Origin: an uncultured Bacteroidota bacterium
Lineage (GTDB): Bacteria > Bacteroidota > Bacteroidia > JADZBD01
DNA length: 21,799 nucleotides
NCBI GenBank assembly: GCA_937924855.1
Contig: CALEYQ010000067.1
Location: forward strand, 1 to 21,799
Direction: 5' to 3'
A program made the position numbers and the translations under genes. Of the stretch, positions 1-7,548 are shown one piece after another; positions within the stretch are counted from its first letter, which is position 1, and each line of letters starts with the position of its first letter. The notes beneath the pieces are model-generated. The model ran no database searches, was not told where the DNA came from, and worked only from the letters and a program-made list of their open reading frames with translations.

Positions 1-766
1 CGGAATGAGGATTCACCTTAAATCCCAGGGACTTCAACAAATTAAGACTTTCCCAGTGACTTTGCACCGGCAAGCCCTCACCAAGGAGTGAATACAAAAA
101 GCAATCCAGTTTACGGGATGCCACCTCCCTGCTGTCTTGCATTTTCAATGTGCCACTGGCGGAATTTCTTGGATTGGCCAAAAGGTCTTCACCCGCCTTT
201 TGCTTTTCTGTATTGATGGCATCAAACACCGACCTGGGCATAAAAACTTCACCCCTGACTTCAAATTCTTCCGGCATATCTTTGGCATCCAGACGCAGGG
301 GAACACTTCGTATGGTTTTCGCATTGGGTGTAACATCATCCCCGAATGTTCCATCGCCACGGGTTACTCCGTGAATGAGTCCTCCCTTGTGATAGGTAAG
401 ACCGATGGCAACTCCGTCTATTTTAAGCTCGCAGACATATTCCAGCTTTTCGGTAATTACCTTTCTTACCCTCTGATCAAAATCAACGAGATCTTCCCGC
501 GAATACGAATTCGAAAGCGAAAGCATGGGGTATTTATGCTTTACCGATGGAAATTCCTTAGCAACAAATCCTCCTACCCGTTGTGAGGGTGAATGCGGGC
601 TCACTAAATCGGGGAATTGCTGCTCAAGGCGCATCAACTCCTCCAGCATCTTATCGAATTCCAAATCCGAAATTTCAGATTTGGAAAGCACATAGTAACT
701 ATAATTGTGTTTATCTATTTCGGCAGAAAGGTATTCGATTCTTTTTCTGGCAGCTTCCCGGTCCAT
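1..766 (-). CDS. ligA: NAD+-dependent DNA ligase LigA, N-terminal part (runs off the left edge)
   Basis: This enzyme seals nicks between Okazaki fragments and during repair, using NAD+ as the AMP donor. I translated it by hand from the ATG whose complement is at 764-766, giving 255 codons before the window edge. The N-terminal Ia region (about residues 1-70, with HNYSYYVLSKSEISDLEFD) is the part of the family that binds the NMN half of NAD+. The adenylation motif CELKIDGVAI follows, with the nucleophilic lysine at residue 115, the same number as in E. coli LigA. TRGDGTFGDDVT and NPRNSASGTLK are further family signatures. The OB-fold, zinc finger, HhH and BRCT domains would lie outside the window. 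The start is 5 nt after the prmC stop, so the two are probably co-transcribed. The identification is secure. Confidence 0.97.
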   Translation of the reverse strand, partial: MDREAARKRIEYLSAEIDKHNYSYYVLSKSEISDLEFDKMLEELMRLEQQFPDLVSPHSPSQRVGGFVAKEFPSVKHKYPMLSLSNSYSREDLVDFDQRVRKVITEKLEYVCELKIDGVAIGLTYHKGGLIHGVTRGDGTFGDDVTPNAKTIRSVPLRLDAKDMPEEFEVRGEVFMPRSVFDAINTEKQKAGEDLLANPRNSASGTLKMQDSREVASRKLDCFLYSLLGEGLPVQSHWESLNLLKSLGFKVNPHS

Positions 767-771
767 ACAAT

Positions 772-1584
772 TCAATTTTTTTTACAATTAAAAAACCTGT
801 CTTTTCCCGAAATATCCTTAATTATTTTTTTATCCCCAAAAATACCTGAATCAAAAACTCCGGGTACGCCTTTCCCATAATTCTCATGAAGCTCGAGCCA
901 AAGTTTACCTCCGCTTCTCAGATTCTTTTCGGCAAACCGTGCAATAGCCTTATAAAAATGCAGGGGATCATTTCCGGGGACAAAAAGGGCCAAATGAGGC
1001 TCGTGATCTTTTACCATAGGTGGCAGTTCCTCCGCTTCGGAAGTCAGGATGTAAGGAGGGTTTGAAACTATCAAATCAAACACAATTTCTTTTCCGGGCA
1101 AGGGTTCATTGGTCATATCAAGCAAAATCCAGGAAACCTCAAGTTTGTTTTGAAGGCTGTTTTCCCGGGCGGTACTCAAAGCCCCGGGGGAAATATCGGA
1201 ACCCATCACCTCTGCCAATGGAAAAAACTTTTTCATGGCCAGGGCCAAAGCTCCCGACCCGGTTCCCAGGTCGATGATTTTCCCCGCAAAACCATCCGGA
1301 ATATCCGCAGCAATTTTCTCAGCCATTTCTTCCGTTTCAGGCCTGGGAATAAGAACCGAGGGATTGACAGAAATAGTAAGATCGAAAAACTTTGTTTTCC
1401 CGGTCACATACTGCACCGGCTCACCGGAAAGAATCCTTTCAAAGGCGGCTTCTCCTTCCGGACTTACTTCTCCGCTATTTTGTAAAAACCCGGGAATGTC
1501 TTCCTTTAGTATCCTAACCATAAAAGCAGCTTCGCCCCGGCCGTACTTCCCGGCCAATTGCCGTAAAATATCTTTCTCGGTCAT
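772..1584 (-). CDS. prmC: Peptide chain release factor N5-glutamine methyltransferase PrmC (HemK)
   Basis: PrmC methylates the glutamine of the GGQ motif in release factors RF1 and RF2, using S-adenosylmethionine, which tunes translation termination. The 270-residue product has the family layout. An N-terminal helical domain carries GEPVQYVTGK (about 54-63) and LIPRPETEE (78-86). The methyltransferase domain has IDLGTGSGALALA (104-116) for SAM binding and the catalytic NPPY tetrad at 175-178. I chose the ATG at 1584 because it overlaps the upstream stop as ATGA (1584-1581), typical of translational coupling. A GTG two codons earlier (1590) would add only two residues. It lies between a glycosyltransferase gene and ligA on the same strand. 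The family assignment is secure. Confidence 0.96.
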   Translation of the reverse strand: MTEKDILRQLAGKYGRGEAAFMVRILKEDIPGFLQNSGEVSPEGEAAFERILSGEPVQYVTGKTKFFDLTISVNPSVLIPRPETEEMAEKIAADIPDGFAGKIIDLGTGSGALALAMKKFFPLAEVMGSDISPGALSTARENSLQNKLEVSWILLDMTNEPLPGKEIVFDLIVSNPPYILTSEAEELPPMVKDHEPHLALFVPGNDPLHFYKAIARFAEKNLRSGGKLWLELHENYGKGVPGVFDSGIFGDKKIIKDISGKDRFFNCKKN

Positions 1585-3122
1585 GGGCACTTATCTCCTT
1601 TCCATGCGATCCGGTAAATCCTGCAGGTTTGGTTTTTATTTACAGGATTCAGCCAATGCACCAGGCGATCGACCAATCCCGGTTCAATTACAATTTCATC
1701 CTTCATAAAGAAAAACTCCTCCAGGGCCTTTTTCCGGGCCTCGAAATTTTCTTCCGTCATCATGATAAGATAATTAGGCCGGTCAGATGCGGAATAAACA
1801 CAATAATCATTGTGCAGTCTGGCGGGACTGCGATCGGCGGTAATTCGATCTACGGCAGGCCATTTACCTAAATAGTATTGAGGCAACATGATGTAATCAC
1901 CGGAATTAGAATTTTCAATAACATAAAAAGTAAGATCCGGTTTTTCTGAAAGCGCAACCATGGCCTCAACCCGGCTTCTTTTCGAGTAGGCAGTAGAAAT
2001 TACCGGAAGGGCCAGCAGATTAATTACCCAAAAGAAAGTGCGTGAAAAACGGTAGAAGCGTAACCAGGCCGAGCCTACCCTCCTGGATTCAATGAAGCGA
2101 ATCAGTCCGGGATAACCGAAAGTAATCAGGAATGGAATAACAGGCAGAACAAACCGCTCCTGTTTATTCGGAAACCAGGAATGAAAAATTATAAAAACCA
2201 GCACGCCGCAGAAAACCGGCAGGTACTTTCTGAAATCGCGGAAAAAACCAAGGATCAGAAGCAAACTAAAAGGGGGAATCAGAATTCCGGCAATAAATAG
2301 CAGGTACATATACCATTCCCGTACAAAATAATCGGTAGCCCCGGCGGTTTGATTATAACGGAAGTATTCCAGAAACTCCGCAAAAGGATAGCCCCAGATC
2401 AGATAGTCGACAAGTCCCTGGGTGAGCAACACCGAAGAACAGAATCCCAGCCCCATAACCAGCGATTTCAGCATTCCGCCCCTCCAGAGAAAAACGATTC
2501 CAAAGCCCAGGGTAAAAAACAAGGTCTGATACCGCACCGAAAATGCCAGTCCGAGCATTATGCCTGCCAGAAAAAAATTCCGGACCGGGCTTTTTCCTTC
2601 TGCTGCGAGGAGCCAGACCGCCCAAAACAAAAAAGGGATACAAAACACCTCTACCAGGTCGCGCACACTCACGAAAGGCATAAAAAAAGTGATGGCCAGC
2701 AGCAATCCCGACATTCGGGCCTCTTTTTTAGAATATTTGAGAGCCACGAGTCGATATCCGAAGTAAACAACAAGCATAGAAAACAAGGCGTTCAATAAGC
2801 GCACCCCAAACATTTTTATGCCGGGATCATCCAGTCCCACCCATTGGCATAACTTAAAATACAGGTAATGAAGGCCGGGGTAGGTAAAGCTATGACCGGA
2901 GGGAACGGGATTTTCGCCCTGGCTTGAGGGCAGCCAGTTGTTATAATCATAGCCGTCAACCCAGGACTGAGAAGACTCAATGATCAGGAAATGATCGTCG
3001 TGCCAGCCATACCCGCGCGACCAGACAGCAGCAACCAGGCGGACGACAAGCGAAAGCACTAAAATCAGGCGCAATGGCCTGTGTTCCCACTCCTCCAAAA
3101 AAAAATTCCGGAATCTGTTCAT
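1581..3122 (-). CDS. Integral membrane glycosyltransferase, GT-C fold, Alg9/PIG-B (GT22)-like
   Basis: This is a 513-residue polytopic membrane protein with roughly ten hydrophobic segments. Seen features are an early acidic loop, WHDDHFLIIE (about 40-49), after the first membrane helix; a central VDYLIWGYPF (238-247); and HSWFPNKQERFVLPVIPFL (314-332). These match the arrangement of GT22 mannosyltransferases, whose first loop carries a catalytic acidic residue and whose later HKE-type motif precedes a membrane helix. Such enzymes move a sugar from a lipid-phosphate donor to a glycan or lipid on the outer face of the membrane. Donor and acceptor cannot be deduced here. The open frame extends upstream to 3263, but that would overlap ribD, so I placed the start at the ATG at 3122, just before a charged segment and helix. 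It heads the run into prmC and ligA. GT39 is an alternative family. Confidence 0.72.
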   Translation of the reverse strand: MNRFRNFFLEEWEHRPLRLILVLSLVVRLVAAVWSRGYGWHDDHFLIIESSQSWVDGYDYNNWLPSSQGENPVPSGHSFTYPGLHYLYFKLCQWVGLDDPGIKMFGVRLLNALFSMLVVYFGYRLVALKYSKKEARMSGLLLAITFFMPFVSVRDLVEVFCIPFLFWAVWLLAAEGKSPVRNFFLAGIMLGLAFSVRYQTLFFTLGFGIVFLWRGGMLKSLVMGLGFCSSVLLTQGLVDYLIWGYPFAEFLEYFRYNQTAGATDYFVREWYMYLLFIAGILIPPFSLLLILGFFRDFRKYLPVFCGVLVFIIFHSWFPNKQERFVLPVIPFLITFGYPGLIRFIESRRVGSAWLRFYRFSRTFFWVINLLALPVISTAYSKRSRVEAMVALSEKPDLTFYVIENSNSGDYIMLPQYYLGKWPAVDRITADRSPARLHNDYCVYSASDRPNYLIMMTEENFEARKKALEEFFFMKDEIVIEPGLVDRLVHWLNPVNKNQTCRIYRIAWKGDKCP

Positions 3123-3187
3123 TGCTTGTTGGTAAAAATATAAATTCGCAAGGAAAGAGTACCATAAATTTGAGGTTTCGGGAGAAC
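3123..3187. promoter_or_regulatory. Divergent promoter region between the glycosyltransferase gene and ribD
   Basis: This 65-bp spacer separates two genes transcribed away from each other, so it must hold promoters for both. On the plus strand, 3165-3172 reads TAAATTTG, a full match to the Bacteroidota -7 consensus TAnnTTTG, 15 nt before the proposed ribD start. I found no TTG-type -33 element at the expected distance. On the minus strand only a weaker TATATTTT-like stretch is visible. Confidence 0.5.
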
Positions 3188-4234
3188 TTGGAAAACGAAG
3201 ACATAATATACATGGAGCGATGCCTTGACCTGGCCCAAAAAGGTTTTGGCAAAACAGCTCCAAACCCCATGGTTGGCGCGGTGGTGGTGCATAAGGGAAG
3301 AATAATCGGGGAAGGTTATCACGAATTTTTCGGGGGACCTCATGCCGAAGTAAATGCCATAAACTCCGTTTCCGACCCCTCCCTCCTTTCTGAATCTGTT
3401 CTATATATCTCCCTGGAGCCTTGTATTCATCATGGCAAAACCCCTCCCTGTGCCGATTTGATTCTGGAAAAGAAAATACCCCGGGTTGTGGTAGGCTGTA
3501 AGGATCCCAACATAATCAATACCGGAAAAGGAATTGATAAACTCAAAAATGCCGGCGTTGAAGTTGTTCTTTCCGCTTTGGAATCACGATGCCAGGAGTT
3601 AAACCGGAGGTTCTTTACCTTTCATCTGAAGAAAAGGCCTTATATAATTCTGAAGTGGGCCCAAAGTTCCGACGGATTCATTGACCGGAAGCGGAGCCTG
3701 GCTGAATCGGGCAATCAGGAGCGCTTGACCGGACAAGAAAGTAACATCAGGGTTCACCGCTGGCGTTCCCAGGAGCAGGCCATCATGGTGGGAACCACAA
3801 CAGCCCTCCTTGACAACCCCGAACTTAATGTCAGATATGTGGATGGGAAAAATCCCCTGCGGGTTGTACTAGACCGGGAGAAGAAAATTCCCGGCAATTA
3901 CAAACTTTTTTCATCCGATCAAAAAACCCTTGTTTTTACCAACGGGGAAAACGAATCACACCCCAATGTTGAATTTGTGAATATTGATTTTTCAGGTGAT
4001 GTATTTTCCCAGGTTTTTTCCTTTTTATTCACCCTGAACATTCAGTCTATCATAGTAGAAGGCGGAAGGGAACTGATAAATTCCTTCATCAAGGTAAACC
4101 TATGGGATGAGGCCCGCGTGATAACAGTTCCCCAAAAGCTCGGGTCCGGAATCAAAGCACCATCTCTTGATCTGAAAGGAGTGCCTGCTGACAAATCCGG
4201 TGTTGACCACATTCAGATACTTCGGAATTCATGA
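3188..4234 (+). CDS. ribD: Bifunctional riboflavin biosynthesis deaminase/reductase RibD
   Basis: RibD carries out the deamination and then the side-chain reduction of the pyrimidine intermediate made from GTP in riboflavin synthesis. Counting from the TTG at 3188, the 348-residue product has an N-terminal cytidine-deaminase-like domain with zinc ligands in PHAEV (H52, catalytic E54), EPC (C79) and GKTPPC (C88). The reductase domain begins at about residue 150 with RPYIILKWAQSSDGFID. The first ATG (3212) would start at MERCLDLA and remove the usual N-terminal residues before that helix. The TTG at 3188 restores MENEDIIYMERC, is preceded by GGGAG, and sits 15 nt after a TAAATTTG promoter element. 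The function is secure; the start codon is inferred. The stop overlaps the next gene as ATGA. Confidence 0.95.
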   Translation: MENEDIIYMERCLDLAQKGFGKTAPNPMVGAVVVHKGRIIGEGYHEFFGGPHAEVNAINSVSDPSLLSESVLYISLEPCIHHGKTPPCADLILEKKIPRVVVGCKDPNIINTGKGIDKLKNAGVEVVLSALESRCQELNRRFFTFHLKKRPYIILKWAQSSDGFIDRKRSLAESGNQERLTGQESNIRVHRWRSQEQAIMVGTTTALLDNPELNVRYVDGKNPLRVVLDREKKIPGNYKLFSSDQKTLVFTNGENESHPNVEFVNIDFSGDVFSQVFSFLFTLNIQSIIVEGGRELINSFIKVNLWDEARVITVPQKLGSGIKAPSLDLKGVPADKSGVDHIQILRNS

Positions 4235-5082
4235 TCTGGCTCCTGGCCTCGATTGTCTGCAACTCCTTATTGTTCATCATCCTTCGATCCTACCCCAAAT
4301 TCGGAGTAGATCCGTTCCGCGCCATCGTAATAAATTATTTTGTTGCGGGAGGCATTGCTTTTTTCTGGGGAGGACTTCCTCAAGCCATTGGAGAAATTCA
4401 GCACCAGGAATGGCTGAATCATGCACTGGTAACAGGCCTGCTATTCATTCTCGTATTTATTTTGATTTCCCGAACCGCTATTTTAAGCGGTGTTTCCGTA
4501 GCGGGGGTTGCCAATAAAATGAGTTTTGTACTACCCCTCGGTGTTTCGGTACTGATTTTTAATGAATCAATTTCCGGCTGGGCCATAGCCGGAATGATAA
4601 TTGCGCTTTTTTCCGTAGTACTTGTTTCTGTAAAGCCCGACAATCCGCCCGACTTAAAAGGAGTTGGACTTCTTCTGGCCATTTTGGTTTTTATTGGAAG
4701 CGGCATAATAGACGGACTTGTAAATTATGTTTTCCATGTGTATTTCCCGAGAGGTGGTGCGGGACCCTACATATCCATTAGCTTTTTAACAGCCGGGACC
4801 GCCGGGGCCATCTGGATGGTGCTGAACAAAATGGAACCCGGAAGGAAAGAAATTTTGGGTGGAATCGTTTTGGGTATTCCCAATTTTTTCAGCATTCTTT
4901 CCCTTATGAATGCCTTGGGCGACGGATTTATCACCAGTGGTCTCCTCTACCCGATCAATAATGTTGGCATTGTACTGGCATCTGCCCTGGGTGGTCTTTT
5001 TCTTTTCAGAGAAAAATTCAGCCGGATGAATACCCTGGGGATTGCCCTTGCCATTCTTGCCATTTTCCTGGTTACTCTTTAA
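4231..5082 (+). CDS. EamA/DMT-superfamily transporter
   Basis: The 283-residue product is almost entirely hydrophobic, with about ten membrane helices in two similar halves, the architecture of the drug/metabolite transporter (EamA) family. It begins with a membrane segment with no signal peptide. Conserved-looking elements are SRTAILSGVSVAGVANKMSF near the middle of the first half and LGGLFLFREKFS near the end of the second. The ATG at 4231 overlaps the ribD stop at 4232-4234, so the two genes are probably translationally coupled. Coupling to ribD raises the possibility that it moves a flavin or precursor, but nothing in the sequence shows the substrate. DMT members carry amino acids, nucleotides, sugars and drugs. 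Confidence 0.85.
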   Translation: MIWLLASIVCNSLLFIILRSYPKFGVDPFRAIVINYFVAGGIAFFWGGLPQAIGEIQHQEWLNHALVTGLLFILVFILISRTAILSGVSVAGVANKMSFVLPLGVSVLIFNESISGWAIAGMIIALFSVVLVSVKPDNPPDLKGVGLLLAILVFIGSGIIDGLVNYVFHVYFPRGGAGPYISISFLTAGTAGAIWMVLNKMEPGRKEILGGIVLGIPNFFSILSLMNALGDGFITSGLLYPINNVGIVLASALGGLFLFREKFSRMNTLGIALAILAIFLVTL

Positions 5083-5115
5083 GGGTTTTCATTTTAATTC
5101 CAAAACAAAAACCCT
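5082..5115 (+). repeat. Weak inverted repeat after the transporter gene
   Basis: AGGGTTTT at 5082-5089 pairs with AAAACCCT at 5108-5115 across an 18-nt loop, directly after the transporter stop codon. It is AT-rich and not followed by a T-run, so it is at best a weak transcript-end hairpin. Confidence 0.25.
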
Positions 5116-5158
5116 ACATTTACCGGAAGGAAATAATACAATCCGCAATCCCTTTCAC

Positions 5159-5845
5159 ATGAGAAAAACTTACAGGAATTTACTGGCATTGTTTTTATAC
5201 ATACCCCTGATTGCTTTTCCGCAACAGGAGTCAAAAAAAGTAAACCGGGATGTCGTAAAAAAAATGGTGAGCGACTCCAATGCTGCCACCTTTTACCCCA
5301 AATTGCTTTACAAACTTAAAAGTCCTATGCCGGTTCTTAGTGCCGAGGAATACTACCTGATATATTACAGATTTGTGTTCCAGGAATCCTACCACGGGTA
5401 CAGCAACCACCTGAAATCAGACATAGTAAAACTGATAAAAAAAAAAAAATATGCCGAGGCAGAGGCCATCTGCGATTCTGTGCTGGAAAAGATACCTGTT
5501 AGCCTGAACGCGAATTACCTGAAAGTATTATGTATTTATCTCCGCGACCCCGGCAACGAAATGGCCATTATTTACCGAAGTCATTACGAAGGCCTCCGCG
5601 ATGCCATACTTTCATCCGGGGACGGAAAGTCCTGTGAAACCGCATTCAAAACCATTTACATTCCCGACGAATACGATATCATGTACCGGTATTTCGACAT
5701 TGAGGGTCATAAGGGGCAATCGCTTCAGTTTCCCTGCGATGTTTTTAAAATAAAAGGCACAAAAAAATTCAAGGGAAGCAAAATATATTTCGACACATCG
5801 GAAACATTTATTTCCATGGAAAAAACCCTGAAAAAAGAAAAATAA
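5159..5845 (+). CDS. Secreted DUF4919-like protein
   Basis: The product has 228 residues from the ATG at 5159. The longer open frame starting inside the transporter gene is not needed, since this ATG opens a normal signal peptide (MRKTYRNLLALFLYIPLIAFPQQ). No lipobox cysteine is present, so I expect a periplasmic or exported protein. The mature part is helical at first (EEYYLIYYRFVFQ; YAEAEAICDSVLEKIPVSLNANYLK), like a short TPR. It ends with the pattern SGDGKSCETAFKTIYIPDEY and a C-terminal YFDTSE strand that I associate with DUF4919, a roughly 200-residue Bacteroidota family of unknown function. A run of 13 A residues (5437-5449) inside the gene encodes four lysines. It is followed 4 nt later by the DUF1761-like gene. 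Function is unknown. Confidence 0.75.
   Translation: MRKTYRNLLALFLYIPLIAFPQQESKKVNRDVVKKMVSDSNAATFYPKLLYKLKSPMPVLSAEEYYLIYYRFVFQESYHGYSNHLKSDIVKLIKKKKYAEAEAICDSVLEKIPVSLNANYLKVLCIYLRDPGNEMAIIYRSHYEGLRDAILSSGDGKSCETAFKTIYIPDEYDIMYRYFDIEGHKGQSLQFPCDVFKIKGTKKFKGSKIYFDTSETFISMEKTLKKEK
5437..5449 (+). repeat. Poly(A)13 tract inside the DUF4919-like gene
   Basis: Thirteen consecutive A bases lie in the coding strand, read as ATA followed by four AAA lysine codons. The frame is intact at this length; adding or losing one base would frameshift the second half of the protein. Confidence 0.9.
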
Positions 5846-5849
5846 AAAC

Positions 5850-6350
5850 ATGAAATACAACTTTATCATTTTAGGCCTGGCATCAGCCATACCCATCCTG
5901 GTGGGTTTCATCTGGTTTAATCCGCGGTTGTTTGGAAAAGCCTGGATGGAGTCGAGCGGTCTGACAGAAGAAAAAATAAAAGGAAACAACATGGGCAGGA
6001 CCTTGTCGCTTACCCTGGCTTTTTCTTTTTTCATTGCCTTTTCACTCCAATACATGGTTATTCACCAGTTTCATTTGTTTTCCATGTTGTTGAGCGAACC
6101 CGGAATTAAGGAACCCGGATCAGCCATTTACGAACTTTACAAAGATCTGATGGTTCGATTCGGCGACAATTTCAGAACCTTTAAGCACGGAGCTTTTCAC
6201 GGTTTAATCGCCGGGGTTACGCTGGCCTTTCCATTGATTGCCATTAATGCCCTTTTCGAAATGAAAAGCTTTAAATACATATTCATTAACAGCGGATACT
6301 GGACCCTTTCACTTATACTCATGGGGGGACTCATCTGCGCTTATGCATAA
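5850..6350 (+). CDS. DUF1761-like small membrane protein
   Basis: This 166-residue protein has about four membrane helices. The first is followed by GFIWFNPRLFGKAWMESSGL, the pattern of DUF1761 proteins in which a membrane helix leads into an aromatic-rich FGKAW stretch. Later segments (LSLTLAFSFFIAFSLQYM; HGLIAGVTLAFPLIAINALF) fit that family, which has no established biochemical role. This copy has an extra loop of about 35 residues between helices two and three (about 70-108), which may make it slightly longer than the family norm. The start is 4 nt after the preceding stop and the gene ends 4 nt before the next ATG, so it lies inside an operon-like run. Confidence 0.75.
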   Translation: MKYNFIILGLASAIPILVGFIWFNPRLFGKAWMESSGLTEEKIKGNNMGRTLSLTLAFSFFIAFSLQYMVIHQFHLFSMLLSEPGIKEPGSAIYELYKDLMVRFGDNFRTFKHGAFHGLIAGVTLAFPLIAINALFEMKSFKYIFINSGYWTLSLILMGGLICAYA

Positions 6351-6354
6351 CACC

Positions 6355-7548
6355 ATGAGAAAAATCGGAATTATCGGCTCAGGGGTAGTTGCCAAAGCAC
6401 TGGCGAAAGGATTTCTTTCTTGCGGTGATACCGTAATGATGGGAAGCCGCGATCCCAAAAAACTTGATGCCTGGCTGAAGGAAAATCCGGAAAGAGCCAA
6501 AACAGGAACCTTTGATGAAGCTGCCCGGTTTGGAGATATTCTTGTGCTGGCCGTAAGCGGAAAAGTAGTTTTGGATGCCCTGAGCCTTGTGGAAGAAAAA
6601 GCAATTGAAAATAAAACCATCATCGATGCCACCAATCCAATTTCCGGTGATCCTCCCGAAGATGGGGTATTGCGTTTTTTTACCGGCCCCAACGAATCGC
6701 TGCTGGAGCGTATTCAGGAAAAATATCCCCGTGGGAATTTTGTAAAAGCCTTTAACTCGGTGGGCAATGCTTTTATGGTGAACCCTCCTTTCAAACCCCA
6801 AGCCACCATGTTCATTTGTGGCAATAATGAAGGTGCCAAAAAAGAAGTCACGAAAATTTGTATCGATTTTGGCTGGGAGCTTATGGACATGGGAACCGCA
6901 AAATCGGCCCGTGCCATAGAACCCCTGTGTATGCTTTGGTGCATTCCCGGAATCCGGGAAATGGAAACTAAAACTCAAAAATCACTCCTTGAGGAAATAA
7001 GGGAAACAGAATCCGCCATTCAGGATTTGAAACAGAAACTACTCACGCTTAAAGCAAATGTCGCTGTAAATCCTCAGCTTGTTTCGGATTATACATTCAC
7101 CGATGGTCAAAATCAAAAAATCAGACTTTCTGAATTGTTTGGAGATAAAAACGAGTTGCTTGTAGTTCATAACATGGGAAAATCATGCCCATACTGCACC
7201 TTATGGGCAGATGAAATAAACGGCATAATTCATCATATTGAAAACAGAACTCCTTTTGTTTTAATCAGTCCCGACGAACCGGAGATAATGAAGGAATTTT
7301 CCGCATCCAGAAACTGGAAATTCAAAATCCTTTCCGCCAAGGGAAATTCCTTTAAAAAGGATATTGGCTTTGAAGATAAGGGGAAAGCAACACCGGGAGT
7401 TTCCTGCTTCATTAAAGATGCTGAAGGAAAAATATACCACCGCGATAACGCAGTGTTTGGCCCCGGCGATAATTTTTGCTCACTTTGGTATTATTTTTCA
7501 CTTTTGCCGGGTGGGGCAGGCAATTGGCATCCCAAATATTCTTATTAA
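6355..7548 (+). CDS. Fused NADP-oxidoreductase-like (COG2085) and DUF899 thioredoxin-like protein
   Basis: The 397-residue product joins two proteins that are normally separate. Residues 1 to about 202 form a Rossmann domain of the F420-dependent-NADP-reductase-like family: IGIIGSGVVAKALAKGF at the start, GSRDP for the NADP phosphate, then KAFNSVGNAFM and ARAIEPLCMLWCIPG. Residues 203-397 are a complete DUF899 protein, from the helical start ETKTQKSLLEEIRETE through DYTFTD and HNMGKSCPYCTLWAD (C278 and C281) to GPGDNFCSLWYYFSLLP and WHPKYSY. The Rossmann part stops about a dozen residues short of its usual WTHAFKLL-type end, and the DUF899 part begins exactly at an internal methionine (base 6961). 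I chose the ATG at 6355, 4 nt after the previous stop; an ATG at 6343 would overlap it. The substrate is unknown; a redox role is inferred. Confidence 0.85.
   Translation: MRKIGIIGSGVVAKALAKGFLSCGDTVMMGSRDPKKLDAWLKENPERAKTGTFDEAARFGDILVLAVSGKVVLDALSLVEEKAIENKTIIDATNPISGDPPEDGVLRFFTGPNESLLERIQEKYPRGNFVKAFNSVGNAFMVNPPFKPQATMFICGNNEGAKKEVTKICIDFGWELMDMGTAKSARAIEPLCMLWCIPGIREMETKTQKSLLEEIRETESAIQDLKQKLLTLKANVAVNPQLVSDYTFTDGQNQKIRLSELFGDKNELLVVHNMGKSCPYCTLWADEINGIIHHIENRTPFVLISPDEPEIMKEFSASRNWKFKILSAKGNSFKKDIGFEDKGKATPGVSCFIKDAEGKIYHRDNAVFGPGDNFCSLWYYFSLLPGGAGNWHPKYSY

Noticed and set aside
137..586. 149-codon open frame on the plus strand
   Set aside because: It is antisense to ligA, whose minus-strand translation is unmistakable. 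It resembles no family and is a shadow frame.
2349..2798. 149-codon plus-strand open frame rich in Q, K, R and H
   Set aside because: It lies antisense to the hydrophobic glycosyltransferase. Such composition is the usual complement of membrane-protein codons, so it is not a real gene.
3123..3263. Longer N-terminus for the glycosyltransferase (47 extra residues)
   Set aside because: It would overlap the ribD start and its promoter element. The extra residues look non-coding, while the ATG at 3122 gives a normal start before the first membrane helix.
5082..5115. Rho-independent terminator after the transporter gene
   Set aside because: The stem is AT-rich, the loop is 18 nt and there is no T-run. 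I list it only as a weak inverted repeat.
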